Shown here: one piece after another, positions 7,582 through 14,680 of the stretch
Numbering within the stretch: position 1 is the stretch's first letter
How the letters are laid out: each line of letters starts with the position of its first letter
NCBI GenBank assembly: GCA_003094535.1
Contig: NATV01000073.1
Coordinates: 1-32,665, forward strand
Origin: a gamma proteobacterium symbiont of Ctena orbiculata
GTDB lineage: Bacteria > Pseudomonadota > Gammaproteobacteria > Chromatiales > Chromatiaceae
Direction: 5' to 3'
DNA: 32,665 bases
The notes under the pieces: generated by a model
Database searches by the model: none
Seen by the model: only the letters and a program-made list of their open reading frames with translations
Told to the model about the DNA's origin: nothing
Made by a program: the position numbers and the translations under genes

Positions 7582-8193
7582 ATGAGACTTTATCTATACA
7601 TGGCATTGCTGTTGATAACCTTCTATTGCGGCGCGGAAGAGATCTATCTGACTACTAAGGTGACCTTGAACAGCGAAATAGGCGATATTGTCAATCTGGA
7701 TGGCTTTTATACAGCGAAAAATGACCGAAAAATGACAACCGCCAGAATCAAGGGTAGAGAGTCGAATTTTCCTGTCATGTTTGTTGAGAAAACCAAAACC
7801 GACCTTGGAACAACGTATACATTTGATATGCCGTCTGGTATCAAAGAGGCAAAAGTAGGTGGAACGGCAGATGTCGTGCTGGCCCTGAAGCCCGAGTATA
7901 TGAGCATTTCGTGTACCGCGGTAGTAAACAATAGATCGGTCCACGGCTCATCTGTAGTGCTTTTGGATAAGGGTAATTTATTGCTCCGACCTGTTGCTAT
8001 TGTTTCAAGGCTTTCGAATAACAAATGCATTGCAAAATCACTGGTTGGGGATAACAGTTGTGTCGTGGACAAGCCGGACAGATTTAGAATGGAAAATGGT
8101 GAATACAGCATTCCTGCCGGAAATAATTGTGGAAATGATGGGTTAAGTCATAAATACATCATGTTGAATGGTATTATCGATGTTGCGAAATAG
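7582..8193 (+). CDS. Secreted protein of unknown function
   Basis: I do not recognise this 203-residue protein. The first 18 residues are a signal peptide (hydrophobic core LYMALLLITFYC, cleavage probably after GA). The cysteine in the GA region is not a clear lipobox. The mature part is rich in beta-prone residues and Thr/Val/Lys, with cysteines near residues 111, 149, 160 and 183, suggesting two disulfides in the periplasm. An upstream ATG six bases earlier runs straight into a stop, so the ATG at 7582 is used. Base composition is clearly more AT-rich than the flanking genes. The downstream acetyltransferase starts 24 bases later in the same direction, so the two may be co-transcribed. Confidence 0.7.
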   Translation: MRLYLYMALLLITFYCGAEEIYLTTKVTLNSEIGDIVNLDGFYTAKNDRKMTTARIKGRESNFPVMFVEKTKTDLGTTYTFDMPSGIKEAKVGGTADVVLALKPEYMSISCTAVVNNRSVHGSSVVLLDKGNLLLRPVAIVSRLSNNKCIAKSLVGDNSCVVDKPDRFRMENGEYSIPAGNNCGNDGLSHKYIMLNGIIDVAK

Positions 8194-8217
8194 GGAAGAT
8201 GGTGTTCACCGTATTCC

Positions 8218-8664
8218 ATGCTAATCCGAGAGATAAATCTCCGCGATCTGGATCGGTGGTCGAAGATGAGAAGCGCTCTTTGGCCAAATTCTGAAGATGC
8301 CCACTTAACTGATATCAAGGGCTATTTCGAGGGTAAGTCGGTAGATATAGATCTGGTCTATGTCGCAACGGTCAATGACAATGCGGTGGGTTTTATCGAG
8401 CTCAATATCAGAGAATTTGCCGAGGGAAGCCGCCGGCCGCGCGTGCCATACGTTGAGGCCTGGTACGTGGAGCCCGAGTACAGAGGAATGAATTACGGCA
8501 AACTGCTGATGCGCAAAGCGGAGAGTTGGGCCCTTGAGCGGGGCTACAGCGAGCTGGCCAGCGATACCGAAATCGATAACCACCAAAGTATAGCCATGCA
8601 TGCCCATCTGGGATTCGAGGAGACTGAGCGTATCGTCTGTTTTCTGAAAAAATTGCGTTCCTGA
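8218..8664 (+). CDS. GNAT acetyltransferase resembling aminoglycoside 6'-N-acetyltransferases
   Basis: The 148-residue single-domain GNAT enzyme would transfer acetyl from acetyl-CoA to an amine. The N-terminal W-x2-MR-x-ALWP followed by EDAHL is characteristic of chromosomal AAC(6')-I enzymes. So are VEAWYVEPEYRG (the beta4/acetyl-CoA motif), ELASDTE and the C-terminal LGFEETERIVCF. The pantetheine loop is Y-R-G-M-N-Y-G-K, slightly off the usual R/Q-x2-G-x-G/A because the second glycine is preceded by NY. Length fits the family. No integron, attC or IS is seen around it, so it looks like an intrinsic chromosomal gene. Actual substrate is unknown; environmental members of this family need not confer resistance. 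The only in-frame start is the ATG at 8218. Confidence 0.83.
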   Translation: MLIREINLRDLDRWSKMRSALWPNSEDAHLTDIKGYFEGKSVDIDLVYVATVNDNAVGFIELNIREFAEGSRRPRVPYVEAWYVEPEYRGMNYGKLLMRKAESWALERGYSELASDTEIDNHQSIAMHAHLGFEETERIVCFLKKLRS

Positions 8665-8703
8665 CGGCTGCCCCATTCACATCTCAGGTATTCGCAAATG
8701 CTG

Positions 8704-8719
8704 GTTGCAGCAGTGCAAC
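8704..8719. terminator. Hairpin between convergent genes
   Basis: GTTGCA and TGCAAC pair perfectly around GCAG, 40 bases after the acetyltransferase stop. A second weak stem, GGTTA/TAACC at 8735-8756, follows with an A-rich loop, which is T-rich when read on the minus strand towards the PilZ gene end. Either could serve as a transcript end for the convergent pair. Confidence 0.35.
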
Positions 8720-8809
8720 GGAGTTTCCATTTCCGGTTAAAAAAAAGAGAATAACCAATACTGACCTTGTGAAATGACGTCGTTTTGTGATGAATTGAAG
8801 GCAGGCTTA

Positions 8810-9151
8810 CTAGTAAGGTTTATTGTTGTCCAGTGCCCATCTGAGCGGGATATCCATATCCTTCAGAAAGTTGAAATAGGCGCGCGTGGCCTCTTTGCTC
8901 ATGCCGATCAGCATAATTCCGCTGTGGTCTTTTGAAGTGTAAATCACAAAGCCGCGCAGGGTTTGTAACTCTCCCTTGATCCATACTCGCAACAGAACAA
9001 TCTCATTGGGATTCAGCGCCGGTTTGTCAAGCAGCAGGGTCATGCCTCCCAGGCTCAAATCTTTCGTCACCGCACTTCCGATATGCTGACCTTTTCGGAA
9101 CAGGTCAACTTCCAGTGAAATTCGAATGCGTGGATAGTATCGGTTTTCCAC
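8810..9151 (-). CDS. Single-domain PilZ protein, c-di-GMP receptor
   Basis: The 113-residue protein is essentially one PilZ domain. Both c-di-GMP signatures are present: RxxxR at 4-8 (RYYPR) and DLSLGG at 31-36. The frame is open further upstream to a TTG near 9289, but that extension is not PilZ-like. The GTG at 9149-9151 is preceded by CCAGGAG at six bases' distance and puts the RxxxR motif at the N terminus as usual, so it is chosen. A partner cannot be named; such proteins commonly act on flagella, pili or exopolysaccharide. The window encodes two proteins that could make its ligand, but neither is next to it. Confidence 0.82.
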   Translation of the reverse strand: MENRYYPRIRISLEVDLFRKGQHIGSAVTKDLSLGGMTLLLDKPALNPNEIVLLRVWIKGELQTLRGFVIYTSKDHSGIMLIGMSKEATRAYFNFLKDMDIPLRWALDNNKPY

Positions 9152-9373
9152 TGTCAGCTCCTGGTAAGTTACTACTTCCCTGATCGAATTACCCTCGCCA
9201 ACCAAGTTAAAAATCGTCCTGAATGAGCACTCTCTACAATTTAGTATGGACAATAACTGCAATTCCGTCACGCTGTAAAGAACAGTCAATGAGCCAGATC
9301 AAAATATCGGGCTGGCCATGAGTGCGGCGGAATCGTTGGATCAGGATTCCCTCAACACACAGACGAGCCGTAA

Positions 9374-9437
9374 ACACCCATCCCACTCCGTGCTCCAATC
9401 CTCTCTGTCGTGCAGCGGGTAAAAGTGGGATAGGTGT
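9374..9437. repeat. Long inverted repeat with 14-base arms
   Basis: ACACCCATCCCACT at 9374-9387 pairs with AGTGGGATAGGTGT at 9424-9437, with one mismatch that becomes a G-U pair in minus-strand RNA. The loop is 36 bases. It starts 12 bases past the stop of the minus-strand gene ending at 9450, so it could cap that transcript. It lacks a T tract. The rest of the 298-base gap (9152-9449) shows no gene. Confidence 0.45.
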
Positions 9438-9449
9438 CTGAAATCAAAC

Positions 9450-9932
9450 TCAATTTAAACTAGAATCTTGCGGGCATTCGATAAGTGTCATGGTGCCGGT
9501 TGCCAAGCTGTCGGTAAAGGTGGGCGGCATGGGATCGTAGAAGGTGTTTAGTCCGAAAAACGGTCCGCTCAGTGTTGACAAGGAGAGCCTGGCGTTACCG
9601 ATGGCAATGTCCCTGGAGAGATCGTCCGGGTGATATTCCGATGAAGAAAAGTGGAGATGAGCGGTGTCACCGATGACAACGGCGGCAGCCTGCAGGATGG
9701 TCGGATCCTCGACCAACGCATAGCCTTGGAGCGTATAGTAATCGTCACCCATATGGGTCACTCCGAACTTCACTACATATGACTCGTCAGTCTGCACCTC
9801 GTTGCGTTCCGTGATATGAAGGGTCCAGCACAATTCTCCGAGATAATCAGCGGAGGCGGTTTCGGCCAGCAAAAGAAGCAGAGCAACAGTGATTGAATCC
9901 AGAATGCGACTTCTCAACAACAATGTATTCAT
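9450..9932 (-). CDS. Secreted protein of unknown function
   Basis: I do not recognise this 160-residue protein. Residues 1-28 form a signal peptide (positive N terminus, LLLLLAE core, cleavage likely after ASA), so it is exported. Mature sequence is rich in Thr, Ser, Asp and aromatic residues with alternating hydrophobics (for example VVKFGVTHM and YYTLQGYAL), which suggests a small beta barrel or sandwich. It has a single early Cys at 35 and one near the C terminus (ECPQ), possibly a disulfide. AAGGAG lies nine bases before the ATG, supporting the start. No neighbour shares its operon, and a long inverted repeat follows it. Confidence 0.65.
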   Translation of the reverse strand: MNTLLLRSRILDSITVALLLLLAETASADYLGELCWTLHITERNEVQTDESYVVKFGVTHMGDDYYTLQGYALVEDPTILQAAAVVIGDTAHLHFSSSEYHPDDLSRDIAIGNARLSLSTLSGPFFGLNTFYDPMPPTFTDSLATGTMTLIECPQDSSLN

Positions 9933-10393
9933 TATGACGTCTCCTTGTGTGACTGATTGAGATCATGCTGAATCCGTAAAAGCGCCTTACATCAGCGTAG
10001 CGAATAGTTGGTTAAGCCGGATGAACCAGACTCGTCTTCAAGCATCATAAACTACCATTTTGCAGCCGCTGTCAAAAGAAAACGCTAAAATGACCGGTCG
10101 GTGTGGGTTGGCGGTGCAGGCGTTTTCCCGCCCCCTAACGGCTGGATTCGAAATCAAACCATGACTGAGCAAGGGTGGTGATCTCCTGGTTCCAAGAGGG
10201 ATGGATCCGCTGTGACCGTACTGACCTATGTCGTGATCCAGACAAATTTCTCTCTTGATGATTGCATGCAACGCATTGATATTATTACAATATTGATCTG
10301 GCATCCCGATTGCATTAACGATTTCTTCCGTCGTGCATTCCAACTCTGCGACGCTTAACTGAATGATGCCATCCATGGTAAAGATAGGAGCTT
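9933..10393. other. 461-base region without a convincing gene, upstream of modA
   Basis: A minus-strand open frame of 112 codons (10038-10376) is present, and its first 60 residues look protein-like (ELECTTEEIVNAIG). However, it lacks a ribosome binding site and its second half is low-quality, so I treat it as chance or a remnant. A perfect 10-base palindrome TTGCATGCAA lies at 10262-10271. I could not find a convincing ModE site or a molybdenum-cofactor riboswitch here. TAGGAG precedes the modA ATG. Confidence 0.4.
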
Positions 10394-11152
10394 ATGAACA
10401 GAACCCTCCGGATCGTGCTCGCTACCCTGATTGGAATCGCGCCAAGCCATGTCCCTGTGAAGGCGGAAGAGGTGATGATCGCAGTCGCGGCCAACTTCAT
10501 CGATGCCAGCCGCGAGATTGCTCCGCTGTTCGAACAGGCCACGGGCCATCGCACCCGAATCAGCTATGGCTCCACCGGCAAGCTCTATTCGCAGATCGAA
10601 CACGGTGCCCCCTTCGAGCTCTTCCTGGCGGCCGATACCCAGCGGCCGATCAAGGCAGAGGAGGAGGGATTGGCCGTTCCGGGCAGCCGCTTCGTCTATG
10701 CCAAGGGAAGGCTGGTGTTGTGGAGTGTCAAACCCGGGCTGTTCAATAATGCTGAGCGGTTTCTCAAGGAGGGGGCTTTTGATCACCTGGCGCTGGCCAA
10801 CCCCAAAACAGCCCCCTACGGATTGGCGGCCCATCAGGTGATGAATCGCTTGGGTGTGCTGGATGGACTCACACCCAAACTGGTGAGGGGTGAATCCATT
10901 GCCCAGACCTTCCAGTTCGTAGCCACCGGCAATGCGGAGGCGGGATTTGTCGCCCTGGCCCAGATCAAGGAGTGGGCAGGAGAAGCCGGTACACTCTGGG
11001 AGATTCCGCCGCACTACTATGCCCCTATCGATCAGGCGGCGGTGTTGCTGAAAAAGGGGGAAGCGAACCCGGCGGCCATCGCCTACCTGGCGTTTCTCAG
11101 AAGCGACACCGCGCGCGAGGTGATCGAACGCTACGGCTACGGAGTGGAGTAG
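10394..11152 (+). CDS. modA: Molybdate ABC transporter, periplasmic binding protein
   Basis: The 252-residue protein captures molybdate or tungstate in the periplasm and delivers it to ModB. A signal peptide covers 1-24 with cleavage after VKA. The mature N terminus EEVMIAVAANFIDASREIAPLFEQATG and the anion-binding elements YGSTGKLYSQIEHGAPFELFLAAD are classic ModA. A later GEAxxGFVALAQ-type segment (NAEAGFVALAQ) completes the binding cleft. The length is as expected. It is the first gene of modABC, with 58 bases before modB. Confidence 0.95.
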   Translation: MNRTLRIVLATLIGIAPSHVPVKAEEVMIAVAANFIDASREIAPLFEQATGHRTRISYGSTGKLYSQIEHGAPFELFLAADTQRPIKAEEEGLAVPGSRFVYAKGRLVLWSVKPGLFNNAERFLKEGAFDHLALANPKTAPYGLAAHQVMNRLGVLDGLTPKLVRGESIAQTFQFVATGNAEAGFVALAQIKEWAGEAGTLWEIPPHYYAPIDQAAVLLKKGEANPAAIAYLAFLRSDTAREVIERYGYGVE

Positions 11153-11210
11153 TGCGGCGCGGCGGTATTACACAACTTAACACTCAACACTCAAGGGTGC
11201 GGAGCAGAGC

Positions 11211-11888
11211 ATGACATTCGATTGGCAACCCGTCTGGCTTACCCTCAAATTGGCTGGCACCACAACCCTGCTGCTGCTGATCCTCGGAACCCCCATTGCC
11301 TGGTGGCTGGCACGCACCCATGCATGGTATAAACAGGCGCTGTCAGCGGTGGTTGCGCTGCCGTTGGTATTGCCGCCGACCGTACTCGGTTTCTACCTGT
11401 TGATCATGCTTGCCCCCGACGGGCCGGTGGGGCGGTTGACTCAGTCTTTGGGGATCGGCACCTTACCCTTTACCTTCGAAGGACTGGTCTTCGCCTCCAT
11501 GCTCTACTCACTTCCCTTCGTGGTGCAACCGTTGCAAAACGCCTTCGAGGCCCTGGGGCCGCGTCCGGCCGAGGTGGCCGCCACCCTGCGCGCATCCCCC
11601 TGGGACCGCTTCATGACCGTGGTGATACCCCTGGCGCGCCCCGGCTTTCTGACCGCCTCCGTTCTCGCCTTCGCCCACACCGTGGGCGAGTTCGGCGTGG
11701 TACTGATGATCGGCGGCAATATTCCCGGCGAGACCCGGGTGCTGTCGGTGGCGATCTACGATTATGTGGAAACCCTGGAATACGACCAGGCCCACCTGCT
11801 GGCCGCCGGTATGCTCGCCTTCTCTTTTCTGGTGTTGATGACCCTCTACCTGGTCAACGGTCGAATCTCCCGGAGCCACCAGCCGTGA
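11211..11888 (+). CDS. modB: Molybdate ABC transporter, permease
   Basis: The 225-residue inner-membrane permease has about five transmembrane segments. The ABC-coupling EAA loop is visible in the middle as [41 protein letters not shown] and [19 protein letters not shown] are typical ModB motifs. GGAGCAG lies seven bases ahead of the ATG. The stop codon overlaps the modC start (GTGA), so modB and modC are translationally coupled. Confidence 0.95.
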   Translation: MTFDWQPVWLTLKLAGTTTLLLLILGTPIAWWLARTHAWYKQALSAVVALPLVLPPTVLGFYLLIMLAPDGPVGRLTQSLGIGTLPFTFEGLVFASMLYSLPFVVQPLQNAFEALGPRPAEVAATLRASPWDRFMTVVIPLARPGFLTASVLAFAHTVGEFGVVLMIGGNIPGETRVLSVAIYDYVETLEYDQAHLLAAGMLAFSFLVLMTLYLVNGRISRSHQP

Positions 11889-12958
11889 GCCGTATCGAGG
11901 TCCGTCTGAAACACCGGCTTGGCGATTTCGATCTTGATGTGGCCTTCGACGCGCCGGGTCAGGGTGTAACGGCTCTGTTCGGACGCTCCGGTTCGGGTAA
12001 GACCAGCGTGTTGCGGGCAGTAGCCGGCCTGGAGCGCACTGGGCAGGGGCTGGTGCGGATAAACGGCGAAGTGTGGCAGGATGAGAAGCGCTTCCTGCCG
12101 ATCCACCACCGACCCATCGGCTATGTGTTTCAGGAGGCCAGCCTTTTTCCCCATCTCTCGGTACGGAAAAATCTGGAGTACGGCTTGCGCCGGGTACCTG
12201 AAAGGCAGCGCCGGATACCCTTTCACGATGTGGTGGAGCTGCTCGGCATCTCTACGCTGCTGACCCGCGCGACCCCCCGTCTCTCAGGCGGCGAGCGCCA
12301 GCGGGTCGCCATCGCCCGCGCCTTGCTCACCAGTCCCAGGTTGCTGCTGATGGATGAACCCCTCTCGGCCCTTGACCACGCCGCCAAGCAGACCATCATG
12401 CCCTATCTGGAGCGGCTGCATGACGAGTTCGCCATTCCCTCTCTCTACGTCTCTCACGACCCGAACGAGGTGGCGAGGCTGGCCGATCACATGGTGGTGC
12501 TGGAAGAGGGGCGTGTTGCCGCAGAGGGTGAGGCCGCGCCCTTGCTGACTCGGCTCGATCTTCCTCTCTCGACCTATGACGACGCCTCTGCCCTGCTGGA
12601 GGGTTTCGTCAGTTCCCACGACCACAGCTACCACCTGACCTGGATCTCCCTCCAGGGCAACAGGGTCGCCGTGCCCCGGGAGGATCTGCCGGTGGGACGC
12701 CATGCCAGGGTGCAGATCCAGGCCCGGGATGTCAGCCTTTCGATCCGCGCCCATGCCGATACCAGTATTCTTAACATCCTCCCGGCGCGGGTGATCGATA
12801 CCCGCGACATCAGCCCGACACAGGTGTTGGTACGCCTCGAGCTGGAGGATGGTCAGACCCTGCTCTCGCGCATCACCCGCCGCTCCGCAATCGGCATGGG
12901 GGTTCACGAGGGGATGCAGCTCTATGCCCAGGTCAAGAGCGTGGCCTTGCTGTCGTAA
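11885..12958 (+). CDS. modC: Molybdate ABC transporter, ATPase
   Basis: The 357-residue ATPase powers molybdate import. Walker A is GRSGSGKTS near 33-41, the Q loop is FQEASLFPH, the signature is [15 protein letters not shown], and Walker B is [12 protein letters not shown], followed by the H-loop SHD. A C-terminal TOBE (Mop-like) domain at about 295-355 is the regulatory molybdate-binding module normal for ModC. The start is GTG, overlapping the modB stop by 4 bases. Nothing is missing, so the operon should be functional. Molybdenum enzymes that would use it are not in this window. Confidence 0.95.
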   Translation: MSRIEVRLKHRLGDFDLDVAFDAPGQGVTALFGRSGSGKTSVLRAVAGLERTGQGLVRINGEVWQDEKRFLPIHHRPIGYVFQEASLFPHLSVRKNLEYGLRRVPERQRRIPFHDVVELLGISTLLTRATPRLSGGERQRVAIARALLTSPRLLLMDEPLSALDHAAKQTIMPYLERLHDEFAIPSLYVSHDPNEVARLADHMVVLEEGRVAAEGEAAPLLTRLDLPLSTYDDASALLEGFVSSHDHSYHLTWISLQGNRVAVPREDLPVGRHARVQIQARDVSLSIRAHADTSILNILPARVIDTRDISPTQVLVRLELEDGQTLLSRITRRSAIGMGVHEGMQLYAQVKSVALLS

Positions 12959-13101
12959 TTTTGAATTTTGAAATAGGGTACTCCCCAATTCTCTCTCCGG
13001 CCGCTGCATCCCGATTATTGATCTACACTCAAGTTGCCGAATAGCGGTTTAAACAATTTCCGGTGGGAGCTCAGATAACTTCGATTGGGGAGGAAGCTTT
13101 G

Positions 13102-13566
13102 ATGAAACTCTATCTGGTACAGCATGGCGAGGCCTGTGCGAAAGAGATCGATCCCGATCGGCCCTTAACCCAAAAGGGCAGGGAGGATATGGATCGACTT
13201 GCCGGATTTCTGCAACAGGCCGGTATTCGTGTGGCGAGGGTGATTCACAGTGGCAAGCTGCGGGCCGTGCAAACGGCGGAGTGCTTAGGCGATAGGATTG
13301 CGCTCGGAATTGAGTTGGAAGCCAGTGACAGCATCAATCCGAACGACGATCCGAAGGGATTATACCGGCAAATTGAAGCCGCGGACTCGGACACGCTTGT
13401 CGTCGGCCACCTGCCGTTTATGGCGAAACTGGTTTCACGGTTGGTTGTTGGGGATGAGGAGAAGCTTATAACCGCCTATCGGCCGGGCAGCGTCGTCTGC
13501 CTGGAATTGACTAACGATCTGCGCTGGCAGATCGATTGGATGTTAAGACCTGAATTGTTTAGATAG
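13102..13566 (+). CDS. sixA: SixA-type phosphohistidine phosphatase
   Basis: The 154-residue protein is a minimal histidine phosphatase of the SixA family, which removes phosphate from phosphohistidine such as that on HPt domains or PTS components. Catalytic His8 lies in QHGEA; the usual RHG arginine is replaced by glutamine, as I recall for one SixA subclade. Other core residues are present: RPLTQKG, SGKLRAVQTAE (phosphate-pocket Arg) and VVGHLPFMAKL (second His). GGGAGGAAG just before the ATG at 13102 argues against the 13-codon longer frame from 13063. The HAD phosphatase gene begins 69 bases later on the same strand. Confidence 0.87.
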   Translation: MKLYLVQHGEACAKEIDPDRPLTQKGREDMDRLAGFLQQAGIRVARVIHSGKLRAVQTAECLGDRIALGIELEASDSINPNDDPKGLYRQIEAADSDTLVVGHLPFMAKLVSRLVVGDEEKLITAYRPGSVVCLELTNDLRWQIDWMLRPELFR

Positions 13567-13635
13567 AAGGGCGAGCAGAGAGAGCGCCGCTCACTATACT
13601 CTCAGGTATGGAATCACAGGTAATTTAAGAAGTAG

Positions 13636-14442
13636 ATGCGCGGAATTCTTTTCGATCTCGATGGCGTCTTCTATGTGGGAGAACGGGCAATTCCCGGAGC
13701 TGCCGAAACCCTGGATTGGGTAAGACAGCAGCAGATCCCCCACTGCTTTCTTACCAACACCAGTTCCAAACCCCGTGACGCCTTGGTGGCTAAGCTGGCC
13801 CGCTTGGGACTCGCTGCTGATGCGGACCATATTCTTACACCGCCCGTTGCGGCCTCCAGCTGGATTGCGCAAAACCTGAATGGCTCCGTTGTCCTATTTG
13901 TACCCGATGACACCGAGGCTGAGTTCGCCCGGCTCACCTTGGCGGATCGGCAGACCCAAGAGCCGGTGGCCGCAGTCGTCGTCGGGGACTTGGGAGATGC
14001 TTGGGATTTCACCACCCTTAACCAGGCCTTTCGCCTGTTGATGCGGCAACCTTCCCCACGCCTGATCGCCCTCGGCATGACTCGTTATTGGCGCGCCCCT
14101 GACGGCCTGCGGCTTGATGTCGCCCCATTTGTCCACGCACTCCAGTATGCCAGCGGAATAGAGCCGGTTGTTCTCGGCAAACCTTGTGGAGACTTTTACC
14201 GCAGCGCCTTGGAGATGATCGTTTGCAAGGCGGAGCAGAGCGTGATGGTCGGCGATGACATTCGTGGTGATATCGCCGCCGCCCAGGCGGTCGGGTTGCA
14301 GGGTCTGCTGGTCCACACCGGCAAGTTTCAGACCTCGGATTTGGCTGCTGGCATCACCCCTGACGGTCAACTCGCCTCGATCGCCGAATTCCCCGAGTGG
14401 TGGGGCAGAATCACCGGGGCAGATCGGATTGGGCACCGCTAG
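13636..14442 (+). CDS. HAD-IIA hydrolase, LHPP-like phosphatase
   Basis: The 268-residue enzyme is a class IIA HAD phosphatase. Motif I is LFDLDGV with Asp7 as nucleophile and Asp9 as acid/base. Motif II is FLTNTSS, motif III Lys sits in LGKPCGDFY, and motif IV is MVGDDIRGDI. The cap between II and III is about 120 residues. The pattern fits the HAD-IIA subfamily that includes LHPP (phospholysine phosphohistidine inorganic pyrophosphate phosphatase); NagD-type members are the alternative. It follows the SixA-like gene in the same orientation. It ends just before a strong inverted repeat. Confidence 0.83.
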   Translation: MRGILFDLDGVFYVGERAIPGAAETLDWVRQQQIPHCFLTNTSSKPRDALVAKLARLGLAADADHILTPPVAASSWIAQNLNGSVVLFVPDDTEAEFARLTLADRQTQEPVAAVVVGDLGDAWDFTTLNQAFRLLMRQPSPRLIALGMTRYWRAPDGLRLDVAPFVHALQYASGIEPVVLGKPCGDFYRSALEMIVCKAEQSVMVGDDIRGDIAAAQAVGLQGLLVHTGKFQTSDLAAGITPDGQLASIAEFPEWWGRITGADRIGHR

Positions 14443-14449
14443 GACGGGG

Positions 14450-14484
14450 ATTGCAAACAGATTGTCTCGAGGACTGTTTGCAAT
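14450..14484. repeat. Perfect 11-base inverted repeat next to the porin promoter
   Basis: ATTGCAAACAG and CTGTTTGCAAT face each other across 13 bases, beginning 8 bases after the HAD gene stop. As RNA it would end the HAD transcript, though no T tract follows directly. The right arm also contains the -35 hexamer of the porin promoter, so it could be a regulator site. Both readings are open. Confidence 0.55.
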
Positions 14485-14506
14485 TGATAATCATTCTTAT
14501 TATTAT
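14478..14506 (+). promoter_or_regulatory. Sigma-70 promoter of the porin-like gene
   Basis: TTGCAA at 14478-14483 and TATTAT at 14501-14506 are separated by exactly 17 bases, matching consensus at 4/6 and 5/6 positions. Transcription would begin near 14513, leaving a leader of about 168 bases before the ATG. A Fur-box-like element fills the spacer and -10. Confidence 0.6.
14486..14504 (+). promoter_or_regulatory. Fur box
   Basis: GATAATCATTCTTATTATT matches 14 of 19 positions of the Fur consensus GATAATGATAATCATTATC. It overlaps the spacer and -10 of the porin promoter, an ideal place for iron-dependent repression. Confidence 0.6.
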
Positions 14507-14536
14507 GAGCACTCTGACGGATGAACAGTTGCCTCA

Positions 14537-14574
14537 CTACCAGGCATCCAGTGGCCTCTCTTGATGCCTGGTAG
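14537..14574 (+). other. Hairpin in the leader of the porin-like gene
   Basis: A perfect 12-base stem (CTACCAGGCATC with its complement) encloses 14 bases. It lies about 25 bases after the predicted transcription start and over 100 bases before the ATG. With no T tract after it, it could stabilise the mRNA or be a small-RNA target rather than a terminator. Confidence 0.45.
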
Positions 14575-14680
14575 GTGCCTGAAAGCAACCGGTTCACATT
14601 CTGTTGTAATTTATTCGTCGGCCCGCCAGCATGCGCCAGCCAGCCTGTGTTTTATCTTTAGTATTTAGGGGTTCTGTGTT

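Noticed and set aside
10038-10376. 112-codon minus-strand open frame upstream of modA
   Set aside because: No ribosome binding site; second half is composition-like noise; overlaps the modA upstream region. Kept only as part of the region entry.
9933-10393. Molybdenum-cofactor riboswitch or ModE site upstream of modA
   Set aside because: I looked for the usual conserved segments and dyad and did not find a match good enough to report.
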